Shown piece after piece: positions 42,210 to 52,190 of a stretch of 64,000 nucleotides of DNA. Source of the DNA: Cristatella mucedo (taxonomy: Eukaryota; Bryozoa; Phylactolaemata; Cristatellidae); NCBI GenBank assembly GCA_009760855.2, contig WPIO01000007.1, positions 9,584,501 to 9,648,500 on the forward strand, given 5' to 3'. The position numbers and the translations under genes are program-made. The notes under the pieces were generated by a model. The model saw only the letters and a list, made by a program, of their open reading frames with translations, made no database searches and was not told the origin of the DNA. Within the stretch, counting starts at the first letter, position 1, and each line of letters begins with the position of its first letter.

Positions 42210-43770
42210 CTGGAACAGTAAGTATGATTAGACCGGTAAGCATTTCAAAATGGCAACCATGCACAATACCAAAAATGAAAGCCACATTTGTACAGAAAGT
42301 ACATTGCAGAATATCAGGCAGCAATGACGGCACAGCACATCCAACTTACTTAGGCTCTTCTGATCAATGATACACTTTCCTTCTAGTGCATCCTTAGCAG
42401 CCTTCTGCAACTCCATTTTCATCTTAGTCTTAAAATCCACGTGAGGCTCCTGCACAGGTACTTTGGATTTTACACCGGCCTCAGAATTTGTTCCCGGAGA
42501 CCTTCTTTTATCAACGGAGGAGGACCTCCTACGGCCAGACCTGCTGGCTGAACGAGAGCGGTCTCGAGAGCGGTTTTTAGAGCGCGAGTGGTCTCGCGAG
42601 CGTGATCTGTGGGAAGGTCGATTTCTGTTCGAAGACCGTGACCGCGATCGGCGTCTAGATCGCGACCCATGCCTGGAACTTGATCTATTGCGGGCACTGG
42701 GCCGTGAAGCACGAGCATCGGGTTTTCGACGCCTCTCAACGTGCCTACGCGAGTCCGACCGCGTCTTCTTGTGAGATCGAGATCGTCTAGACCTCGAATG
42801 CGAGGACCTTGATCGCGACCGACGAGACTGAGATCTTGAGCGCCGTCTCTTGGATGTCAAACGGAGCGACTTGGATCGCGACCGTCTAGACCTGGATCGC
42901 GACCGTCTGGACTTGGATCGTGTTCGGCGCGACCTCGGCTTCGAATGAGAACGATGTGACCGTGACCGAGCGCGCCGCGACAGCGATTTTGATGAGGACC
43001 GCTGCCGTGAACGTCTCGATCTTGGGCCAGAGCGTGAGCGTGACCTATGGCTCCGGCCTTTCTTGGTTGATAGTAGCTTTCCTGGAAAGAAAGTCACATT
43101 AATGATAAGAGCAGTAAGCAGCATGCCTTGATGGGAACCACGAAAGGCTCACTACCACCTTTATTGCTAGCACAAAACACCATCTAGTATCAATATACCC
43201 CTCATGAATTAAGACAAAAACCGTATTTGACAGCATCAAGATGATCAACTCGAGCATAACATAAATACAAGGGTAGCTCGGGACACGGAGATAGGAAGTC
43301 GGGAGAGTCCCAAGACGGCTTTGTTTGCTCGAGACTGTCATTAGGCAATGTGTTACTTCAGCCAATTCTTACCGGCAAGTGCCGTTTTCCACTTTTTCTG
43401 ACAATTGACACGATGTGCCACATAACTACCAATATTGGCAATACACTAATCAATTCGAAAGGCTGGGAACATAGGTGATACAACAATGCACAAATGCAGA
43501 TACATGTGTGCTCATACAGACTACATTTATAACTAAACGTAGACCATAATAAATGACTGTATAGAGGGAACACCAGAAAAACGTACTAGCTCTGGAATCA
43601 AAATAAGTCTGAGCTCATATATGAGCCTCTGTGGATGCCACAATCTCGCTTCAAACTGACGACAGCTATTTCTATGTTACAGTCTGAACACTTATGTGGC
43701 TATTCCCTCAGTGGTGAAACAATAGATGGGAAACGTCGATTTTGGGTGTGCAGTACCATTATGAGGTGTA

Positions 43771-43811
<41 letters not shown>

Positions 43812-46800
43812 AGAGATCGTGTGATCGCACTCGGTGTTGAGAGTAGCAATAGGCATGTATATAAAAATGCAGGCATTTACTCAAAACAGACGTGGCCTAC
43901 AGGAAACTTGAAGATAAATGCAGAGAAAATAACTGAGACGATTGTTCCTGCAATCAAATAGCTTTTTAAGGGTACCTTTCAAGAGACGTCATAATAAGTG
44001 TTTTGACGATTTCCACATTGAATGGAAGCATTAAAAACGATCCTATATTTGACGGCAGTTGGCTCGGTATGTGAGACTATGAAGATTACTGTACAATAAA
44101 CACTCACTGTCACGAGATGGGCTGTGTTGCTCTTTAGAAGTTGAACGATGCTTTCCACCTTGTCCAGAAAGGCGTGATCGGGAGGCCTTCTGATCGTGCA
44201 ATCTCGACCGTGCTGCAGAACTGCTTCTCGATCGCGAGTGTGACTGCTTAGAAACGTTTCCAGATGGCGTTCTGGACCTTGGCTTTACTGATTTTATTGT
44301 GTCTGCAGTAGACTCGCGAGGTCTTGAAGAAGACTTTGCAGACGATGCTGAATCTTTTCCTGTGACATCCCTAGCCTTCACAGTCGACTCTGAAAGAGGC
44401 CACATCAAGCCAATATAGTGGTAACCCGATATTTAGATTGAAAAATAAACGGCATCAAATCTGTTCTGCCACATGCTTACCACTACCAGGTAAGGCTCGA
44501 TGAAAGCTGACCAGCAACTGCCATTTAAAAATAGGTAAGAGCAGCAGCTCGCCAGTGCAGTTTGCAACTAGAGCACCTGCTGCAGCTAACTCGAGGGACA
44601 GCACATAATATATGGCACAACTACCTGGAAACTAAAAACAAGGACGAGAGCAAGATCCATATTTACCAGTACTAGTGCTGCTGAAAAGGCATCTAAGTAC
44701 AGCACAGTACAAGCCATAGTTACTTCTATCCTGCCTATGATCTGTACTCCCAATAGCAATGCTTTCCACAACCTCAGCAGCAACAGCAACATCGCACTGG
44801 TACTCCTAGAGGTATGTGCAAAAACAGCCAGGCTCGTATTCATATGCCCCCAAGACGTCTCGTCTCACAAGCTAGGTAAATGCTACACGACATAGCAAAC
44901 AGAATATTCACAAACTCGGGACTATTCGCCAGCTCGGCTAGCCTTACCTTCAAAAGAGGCACTGGCTAACGCATTGGCAGCACGTGGTTCTCCTTCTGGA
45001 CTTCTGTTTTCAACTTGGTCACCAGAATGTGAACTTGTATCATCAGTCGAATCTGAACTCTGCGACATATCCATCGATATGGGCGATGATGACCTAGAGA
45101 ATGCCTGTTTTTCCTTACGGGGGTCCTGCGAGTCATGTGCAACCAAGTCAGCTTTCTGGCTTACTTGAGTAGCTACCAGGCCATCCAACTTCACATCTTG
45201 AGAAATCTGATCAGACAATGAACCTTCACATGCATGCCCCAGGTAAGGAATAACATTTTCAGCATGCTGGATGATTAGTTTACGCTCACTGGAGTCAGCA
45301 TTTTGCTCGAGTTGTTGGTGAGAGGCACTAATCAATGCCCGCTCTTTGGTGAAATCTTCTTCGGTACTCAGGATTTTCTGGAACATCTCCCATTCTGTTT
45401 CCAGTTGAGCAGCATTGACGCCTCCATGGCTGCATGAATCCTACAAAAATCACTGAATAAGCAACAGTGCAAACTTCCATGCAATGAAGGATAACTATCC
45501 GGCTAAGTCTAAGCCAATGACACGTTGAAGTTAGCAGACAAAAAACAGCCACCCTCAATTATAAGAATTATCCTCAGTAGCTGATATCCTCGGCAGCCGG
45601 CTTTTAAAAATCGGAAGGACATGACATACAATAAAGCGATGCTACTCACCATGGCTGCATTAGGTTTAGGTGGAATCCAGCAGCTGAAGCGATTCTAGCT
45701 TTGTCCTCGCATACGCATGCACACAAACGCGTTTCAAGATTAATGCAGTGGTGACTACGTTCAATATCGCAGTGGTGACTATGTTCTAAAGCACATCGGA
45801 TTGCTAATATTACCAGCAAAACGATCATAAGTAATATAAATGCTTATATTGACACATTAAAAAAACAGGAGACCGCTGTAACTAAGTCTTAACAGGGCGA
45901 CCAGTGCATCGATTAAAACTGGTGGGCAATATGCCCAAGCTGTCCATATGCAAGGCACGACTAAATGATTGAAACAGCAGCAGACAGATGCAAGAGTACA
46001 AGAATACAATAATGACAGAGCTAGGCATGCATTCAGCATGAGCATTTACTTAAGTTTAATGATAATAAGACCCCTCAAATTGACAAGTGGGGACACCGTA
46101 TCTGATGTTAGTTAACTAAACACCATAGACAAGATGTTGGCTGTAACAGTGGTGGTTACTTTCTGTGACTCTTGCTAACATCGGCTTGTGATCGTCTCTA
46201 TGACCTGCCACAAGCATACAGAATGTTAAGGAATAGCCTCAAACTTATCTTACACGTAGGCGGCCGGATTGATGCACAGGGAAGCCATCGGACGTGGGGT
46301 TAACCGGCCTGTGCTTCACTGAACCTGCCCCGGTCACAATTTGTAATGCAATAGGACTCGGGGCTATACATCTGCCATCGATTATTTACCGTACAAATAC
46401 AGTACTTGGAATAAGTAAATAATAGTATAGGAAAGTGTCAATTATGCACAGCCACGGTAGCAGCGAGGCGTTAGGGGCCTTTCAAGAGGTAACAGGTTTC
46501 ACATATCAACCTGATACGGATCAATATCGTCGAGACAAGACACGAGTGCTTACCAAAACAGGCACCATCACCATTACACTAGCACCATTGCATTGCACTC
46601 GCACGCAGACTAAACACCACCACACCACAACAGCTACAACACTTGGCTTGAAATATAACTCAACAACGCCAAGAGGCATGCTGTTCTAGACATAACCCCA
46701 GCAAACCAAGTACAACGAGGCAGTGCAGGTCTACATACAGGATCGGCGATTCCGAAACGGTAAGCAGTCCCCCTCCTAAATACTACGCCCACCCAAGGAA

Positions 46801-47379
46801 TCACACGGAAAACGCTGAAGCGCCTAAGAGCATGCTGATTCGTACAGCTGATACCGGCAAAGATAGACAGCCCAGTCAAGAGAAGCGAGCAATGCGATCC
46901 AAGCGCAGGCGCAATTAGGTCGTGTTGGTGCACCACTAATCCACCAGCCGTCTTCAATACTCACACATCTGGTAGGTCATTCATTAACCACCATCGGCCC
47001 AGGGTAGATGGTCGCGTTTTCCAGTCACTGACTGGTGACTTCACAATCGAAATTCAAAGCAAAAAACATGCTATTATATCACGCCATCACTATCTTCGCT
47101 TTTTATAATAACGAGTAAGGTTTTTAATCAACGGGAACACTCGTACAAGAGGCAGCGGCGAATAATACATGACCGCACGGCCGCCATATTAATTCACGGC
47201 ACTTCATGGAAGCAAGAACATGGCGCAAACTTGCAACTCCAATACCGATAGAGTCAGCTGATGCTTAGCCACCTTTGCTAATTTACCCATTGAATTACCT
47301 CTGTACTGGCGTCTACTCCGGACTTTGTGTTTACCTCGGCGTCTTCCCCTTCGCTCGAATAACCGGCCAGACCCTCCAT
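41704..47379 (-). CDS. RSRC2: Arginine/serine-rich coiled-coil protein 2-like, 6 exons
   Basis: This is a nuclear RS-domain protein, inferred to act in pre-mRNA processing like other RS proteins; the family's precise role is poorly defined. Exons joined from 47379-47299, 45694-45650, 45440-44948, 44389-44108, 43081-42350 and 42209-41704 total 2139 nt, 713 codons, with matching phases. Residues about 301-510 are a dense Arg-Ser repeat. The C-terminus carries the block recognised as RSRC2-type: KAQELTGVAIPKYYNPAAV, NPLKYAEQMQKRKLLW, EKFRKLMGI and a final THTHRGMGLG. The acidic/Ser-rich N-terminal half has no recognised domain. The second exon (45 nt) has a weak polypyrimidine tract and was chosen because it fits in phase. 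The first exon is placed by its ATG and good donor. The family call rests on the C-terminus. Confidence 0.8.
42350..43081 (-). CDS. RSRC2: RSRC2-like exon 5 (RS domain)
   Basis: Residues 301-544. It begins with KLLSTKKGRSHRSRSRSG and continues as about 200 residues of RS/SR dipeptides, then DFKTKMKMELQKAAKDALEG, a short helical segment. Acceptor CTTTCCAG ends at 43082, donor CCTAA|GTAAGT at 42349. Confidence 0.9.
43774..43805. repeat. (TG)n microsatellite in RSRC2-like intron
   Basis: A short TG run of about 32 bp, followed by GCGCGCGAGAG. Confidence 0.95.
44108..44389 (-). CDS. RSRC2: RSRC2-like exon 4
   Basis: Residues 207-300, Ser/Arg/Lys-rich with SKSRSRS-like spacing (KQSHSRSRSSSAARSRL). 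Acceptor CTCTTTCAG ends at 44390, donor GACA|GTGAGT at 44107 (phase 1). Confidence 0.85.
44948..45440 (-). CDS. RSRC2: RSRC2-like exon 3
   Basis: Residues 43-206. Starts DSCSHGGVNAAQLETEWEMF and QKILSTEEDFTKERALISAS, then a Ser/Asp-rich acidic stretch (DMSQSSDSTDDTSSHSGDQ). Acceptor TTTTTGTAG ends at 45441, donor GAAG|GTAAGG at 44947 (phase 1). Confidence 0.8.
45650..45694 (-). CDS. RSRC2: RSRC2-like exon 2 (tentative)
   Basis: A 45-nt exon giving NRFSCWIPPKPNAAM, with a good donor (ATG|GTGAGT at 45649) but a weak acceptor (AAAGCTAG). The alternative acceptor at 45684 (GCTTCAG) would leave a phase mismatch with exon 1 unless another exon lies between. Confidence 0.5.
45700..47298. other. RSRC2-like intron 1
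   Basis: 1.6 kb without named repeats or supported genes. Confidence 0.5.
47299..47379 (-). CDS. RSRC2: RSRC2-like exon 1 with start codon
   Basis: Encodes MEGLAGYSSEGEDAEVNTK and then SGVDASTE, with donor GAG|GTAATT at 47298 in phase 0. An earlier GT (GAG|GTAAAC) inside the exon is an alternative donor that would remove 12 codons. The start lies about 410 bp from the solo LTR on the other side. Confidence 0.65.
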
Positions 47380-47782
47380 TCCGGCGTAATGACGTGCCGC
47401 TGAGTATCTCGCTACTTCGGTCACTCGTGAACTACAACTCAAGACAGACTAATTATTAGAATTTAATAAATTTTAAAATAAATTATACGCTATTCTACAA
47501 GAGCTGTAGATCAACAACGAGTCACACCATCTCGGAGATTCCACTGGGCATTTCCGGAGCGCCTACGTGCCCATCTCAGCGCCTTGCGGTGCGGCTGTTA
47601 CAGACTCGCTTGAACTGGAAAATCACTGTTCGGCAACTCCCGTCGGTAAAAGCGTTAAATGAAAATTTTTGAGGAGTCGTATTGCTATTGCACGTTGCCA
47701 AAACGGATATGTTTTGAAATGGTGATTTTTCTGTCTATGCTGAAAAAACAAACTGCCTCACACTGTTTTGGGAGCGCCCGAA

Positions 47783-48854
47783 AATGTGTAGCATAGCGCC
47801 TGCCTGACTCGGTTTTAGAGTGCATGAGAATTGCTCAGCAAGAAAACACCTCTGTCCTAGAGCAAGTGGACGCAGAGGTCGCTGAGGCGATTGATATTGG
47901 CTGGAGTGTCAACCCTTTAGTTCCTGCTAGCAATTTGAGAATAGGGTAGCGCTTGCCCGAGGTCGATGTCGCCGCCAGTCATTCTAGATTTGCTGGACGG
48001 TTTCCGTGAGAACTAAAGAAGTGGGTGAAGAGCATCTGCGTTCTCGAGCTGTGAGCAAGGGGACGCAGAGGTCGCTGAGGTGATTGATGCTGGCTGGGTT
48101 ATCAACCCCACTGTCCCAGCTAGTTATATAATGATAGGGTGAAGCTCTCTTGAGGCCTCTTCTTCATCTTCGGCTCCGTCTCGATGCCGTCGCCGGTAGT
48201 TTCCGGACTCGTTTCTCTGAAAGCGAGGGAGGAGGGCGGGCTGTTCGCCGGCGATTGAGGAACAGGACGAGACAGCGCCAGGAGGATTCGGTGGACGCCA
48301 CTGATTACGGTCGTATTGCGCTCCAGCTCGCATCTTTGTGTTTCTTCTGTGTTTCGTGTGTGCGCGCGTGCACGTGGTCTCACCAAGAGTGGTTGGTGTA
48401 GCGTATGAGGTATTCCTGCCTTAGGATGGAAGCGGAGCCCTAGTTCTCCAGTCAGGATCTAGGCTCCGGTTTGGGCTCCTCGTCTCATTTGGGTCGTTCC
48501 CCACAATAGACTTAGGTAATCTAATTGCGGGGGACGTATTCCCTCCGCAAGAGTGCTTGTGCTGTTGAGAGCGTGCGAGGAGTGTGGAGATAAAACTGAG
48601 CTAGACGCACGGCGACTTTGTGCGCTTGCGAATAAAGCTCAGTAAAATCCCCAATTTGTGTGTCGCTTTCCAATTCACGCCGCGGACTCACGACCCCTTT
48701 AGTAACGGTGAGCAGGTCAGCGCCAGAAACGCTCGTTTCGAGGCGGCCTGCTTATTGAGCGTAGGCGCGCACCGAACGGCATTAGGCGGTAGGTTACACC
48801 GCTAGGTAAGCGGCAGGTTAAGCCTACTCCGCCGAGCCTTCGGCGTTACAAATG
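47783..48854. mobile_element. Probable solo LTR with 4-bp target duplication
   Basis: A 1064-bp block (47787-48850) starts TGTAGC and ends GTTACA, which are inverted repeats except for one base. It is flanked on both sides by AATG. Inside are a tandem pair of about 100-bp units (see the repeat entry), a TATATAA at 48123-48129 and an AATAAA at 48631-48636, in the order expected for an LTR on the + strand. No primer-binding site or internal domain follows, so it would be a solo LTR. No second LTR copy is in the window, so this rests on termini and layout only. Confidence 0.5.
47866..48143. repeat. Tandem duplication, period about 190 bp
   Basis: GGACGCAGAGGTCGCTGAGG occurs near 47868 and again near 48061, and flanking sequence on both sides is also similar (GTCAACCC / ATCAACCCC; AGAATAGGGT / TGATAGGGT). 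Two diverged units form the first part of the proposed LTR. Confidence 0.75.
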
Positions 48855-49118
48855 CACAATTCCTTACTATTTGATGTATCATCTTTCCGCCGGTTGTCCC
48901 AGCAACTAGAAATGACCAGGGCATGAGCTAATTTTACCACATCAATTTCCTCCTCAAGAGCTAGCAAAAGCATCCTTGAGAAATACGACATGCCGAGGCC
49001 CATTTAATTCAGTGGCTGGAACTCTCATATCTCGAACTGCTCACGATCTGCTATCCAAGTACCCCTAATGCTACGTCTTTATTTTCGGTATGTAAAGATG
49101 CTGCACATATTTATAAAT

Positions 49119-49128
49119 TATATATATA

Positions 49129-49159
<31 letters not shown>

Positions 49160-49187
49160 CTATATATATATATATATATATATAGTA
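49119..49187. repeat. (TA)n tract with symmetric TACTA interruptions
   Basis: A TA run of about 70 bp interrupted twice by CTA. It is self-complementary and able to form a cruciform. Confidence 0.95.
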
Positions 49188-49629
49188 TTATGTGTGGCTT
49201 GAATCATACGTTCTCCATTACGGCCGAAGTAGCTTGTAGTCTGAATTATCGTCGCGAACGGCACAGAACGCTAGCCGACGAGCCACACCACCGGTTTATT
49301 CCACCTACACAAGGAGCAGGGCCAAGCACGACTCTCCTCGCCCATCTCGCCCATCGGAGTCCACCGACTCCCTTGTCAAAACAACCACTAATAGGACGTC
49401 CCGGCTGCTTACCACATCGAGTGTCACCGCCCACTCGTACAGCGATCAGGGGCAGTGTCACCAATTAAATAAAACCACATTATGTATACATATATGTATG
49501 TATTGAAGGATTTTTTGAAGTGTTTATCTTGCATATAGAGTGTATAAATTAGCTGGTCGTGCACTGCCCTGCCAGGGTCGTGGGTGCTACCCGGGCCTCC
49601 TGGTTCAGGAGCAGGTACGGCACGGCTTC

Positions 49630-50142
49630 CTAGCGGGTAATGGCGTCGGAGACGCAGTGCCGCCTTAATGGCTTTCTCTCCGAGCGTAGGATGCCGAGAT
49701 CGGCCTGGCAAGCGTCATCGTTTAGCCACTGGCTGCCGAGAACCCCGATCTTGAAGGACCTCACCACTGCCGACCGGTAGCCAGCGGTCAGTAAAGACCG
49801 GGCGATGGCCGCATACTTATCAGTCTTGTTTTCGGCCATCTTCGATTACCATATCGGTGCCGTTATCTATCACCAGCCAAGCCGGACCACTGGCAGTCGG
49901 GGAGGGCTCGGCCTGCCGTCGTGCAGCTGAGAGCTGCGGCCGGAAGGCCACACGATTAGGCGGCCCAGAACCAGGTTGCGTCGTACCGCGATGGCGTGCA
50001 GCATCGGCCGGCAGTGGCCCAGCATGTGGCAAACGGTCTCTGCCTCCGTGCGGCATAGCTGGGCGCTGGCTACCGTCCGGGGGCATGCCCAACTTCTAGC
50101 AGCAGCCACTGGCAGCACGTCCGTGGGTGTATGCACATACAT
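49630..50142 (-). pseudogene. R2-type non-LTR retrotransposon C-terminal fossil
   Basis: Minus-strand frames in order: LCRTEAETVCHMLGHCRPML (the C-terminal zinc-finger-like ET..H.L.HC motif of R2-group elements) with RRNLVLGRLI, then a second frame with LVIDNGTDMVIEDGRKQD, then KTDKYAAIARSLLTAGYRSA, VVRSFKIGVLGS, ending after RRHCVSDAITR. The order and spacing match the end of R2/NeSL-like polyproteins (V.D.TVP...KY..LA..L...GY.V....FVVGALGSW). At least two frameshifts or deletions. The RT domain is missing. Confidence 0.6.
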
Positions 50143-50416
50143 ATATTGAAACGTGTGTATGCTAAAACGGTTAGACTACGACGGCTTGAGATTATAAGCG
50201 GCTCCAGAAATATAAAAGTCGGGAGCTGATTATTCATAGTCTGTGGCTGGATAGTATGAACTGAGCAGTTCAAGAGATGGCAGACAAGAGAGCAGTTCAA
50301 GAGATGGCAGACGTCGGATGTCTGTTAGACTTTGAAGCGAGTTGTACGCTGCGGCTGTTGATGTACACGCCCTCCTCCCGCTATGGAAGAGACTGGTCCT
50401 CGGTGGCAAGAGTGTG

Positions 50417-50418
<2 letters not shown>

Positions 50419-50507
<89 letters not shown>
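50419..50507. repeat. (TG)n microsatellite abutting LINE-B 3' end
   Basis: A pure TG run of about 89 bp that ends exactly where the LINE-B 3' terminus (minus-strand sense ...GGAGATAC) begins. Confidence 0.97.
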
Positions 50508-50509
<2 letters not shown>

Positions 50510-50728
50510 CTCCGTCTGTAACTCCACGAAGTCACAAAGACCATGTGGGTGTTACGAAGGAGAGTTTTGTATAGCGCGCTCACAGCCTAAGCGGCTTTCG
50601 GTACGCATTCGGTAGCCAACAGACTTCGTCTCACACAATAGAAAGAAAGTGGTAAGCATAGCAGAGTCAGGAGAGCAGTTGAGGTAGTGAGTAGCATGGA
50701 AGTAGCAGCTCAGGACCGCTGAAAAAGT
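50508..50728 (-). mobile_element. LINE-B 3' fragment
   Basis: Minus-strand C-terminus ([35 protein letters not shown], stop) plus 3' UTR. 5' truncated at about 50728. Confidence 0.8.
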
Positions 50729-51589
50729 AGTGCCAAGAGCGCGTGCTCTCTTGTTTGCTGTCCTGCTCTGCAATCGGCCGTATTTACGTACCTGTGTCAA
50801 GGCAGAATCTGCGACACCGACGTACTTCGAGGATCCAGCCCCCCAGTATACAGGTATTTTATCTCGCGCGCCTGCAAATACTAGCTCGCCATTAAGAGCG
50901 CTGTGTTTGTGGCGACGAACTTTAGTTCGAAAGCCACCAAAGTGAATTTATAACAAATTATAAATATATCTTGTATAAAATACTTCCAAAAGAAATGCGT
51001 TTGAAATGAGGATCCTGTCTCTGGTGCTATTTAAATGATAAGAGCAACTGGATGTAGCTCTCGACATGAATCGATTCAAGCAAAACTCACAGATGTAGCG
51101 GCCATCAAGGCTTTTAGACCAGTTCATTCTTCTCGTCAAGATGTCGCTTTTTGGCACACAAATTCTTGCGGAATCTTCACTTGACTAGAGATGTCGTACA
51201 CAAATCGATTCGTAGGCCAATCCTAATAATTATCTGCGTTGATCTGTTCATCACTGACTGACAAATGCCCTTTAGTGTTTTTTAAGTGGTATGATAATGC
51301 ATCTGCGAAAAAATGGTTAGCGGTGCTTCGAGGGGCCAAATCCAAACAGTATTCTTCCCTTCTCTGCAAGAACCAGCGCATAAGTTGCGTTCGTTGTGTT
51401 TTTGGCAAACGACCTGAGATCATGAGCCACTACAGCGTATTCTTAAAAATTGAAATCAGATGTGTTGTATCATTGCTGTAAACCTTCAGCAGTCATACAG
51501 TGCTAATCTCATTAATTGTGACTGCATTTAAGAGCATTGTACCTGAATCGTGGCTTTCTATATTGGCTGCTCAGCAAAAGTTGTCAGCA
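50729..51589. other. No recognisable gene
   Basis: Short frames only. Confidence 0.4.
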
Positions 51590-52190
51590 GTCTATAAGTG
51601 AAGGAAAGGAACAGCCAGTTTATTGTCCATAGATGACCCGAGGGCAGACGGGGGCTGAAACCGCTGCAATAGTTTCAGATAGGTATGAAGAAGAAAATCT
51701 ATTGCGGGCCTTCTGGGTCAGAATCTAAATACGCCGAGCTACCGGAAGTCACTGAAGCATCTTCAGCGAAGGAGACATGTGAATTAACCTCTTGGATTTG
51801 CTAACCAAACTTGTAGGCCGTATTCAACCCTGGCTGTCGAGCCTTTTTTCGGTAGCCAAAACTGAGTTACATTAGTCCTACACAAACAGAACAGGGGGAT
51901 AGCTAAGTCTTCAGCTAGCCACATGGTAGATTGTCCCTAATCTTGGACAGGGATCGAACACGGTGGCTAGCGATGAAAGCTGTCTGCTGAACTAAAACTT
52001 GTAAGCGTGCACAGCCACTGTAGAGGACACCTAAATTACGAGCGTGTGATTACGATAGAGCTACCGCATCACTAATTAAAATAAAGAAGTCTCCTAGTCC
52101 AGCCATAAGTTTAGGGCGTCCTCTGAGTAGGAGTTCAGTTTTATTGTCGTTTGATGCGTGAAAATTTACTAACATCCAGAATTGAATTTC
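51590..52190 (-). mobile_element. LINE-B fragment, RT end region
   Basis: On the minus strand it matches the span of the 54600-55610 copy from the KTELLL region (52160-52120) to the LLHQFQP region (about 51680-51600). More diverged, and no long frame. Both ends missing. Confidence 0.6.

Noticed and set aside
42463-42774. 103-codon + strand frame across the RS domain
   Set aside because: It is the antisense shadow of the Arg/Ser-rich exon of the minus-strand gene.
50730-50945. Signal-peptide-like frame after LINE-B
   Set aside because: The frame opens at GTG, not ATG, directly at the truncated LINE-B edge. No homolog or splice partner.
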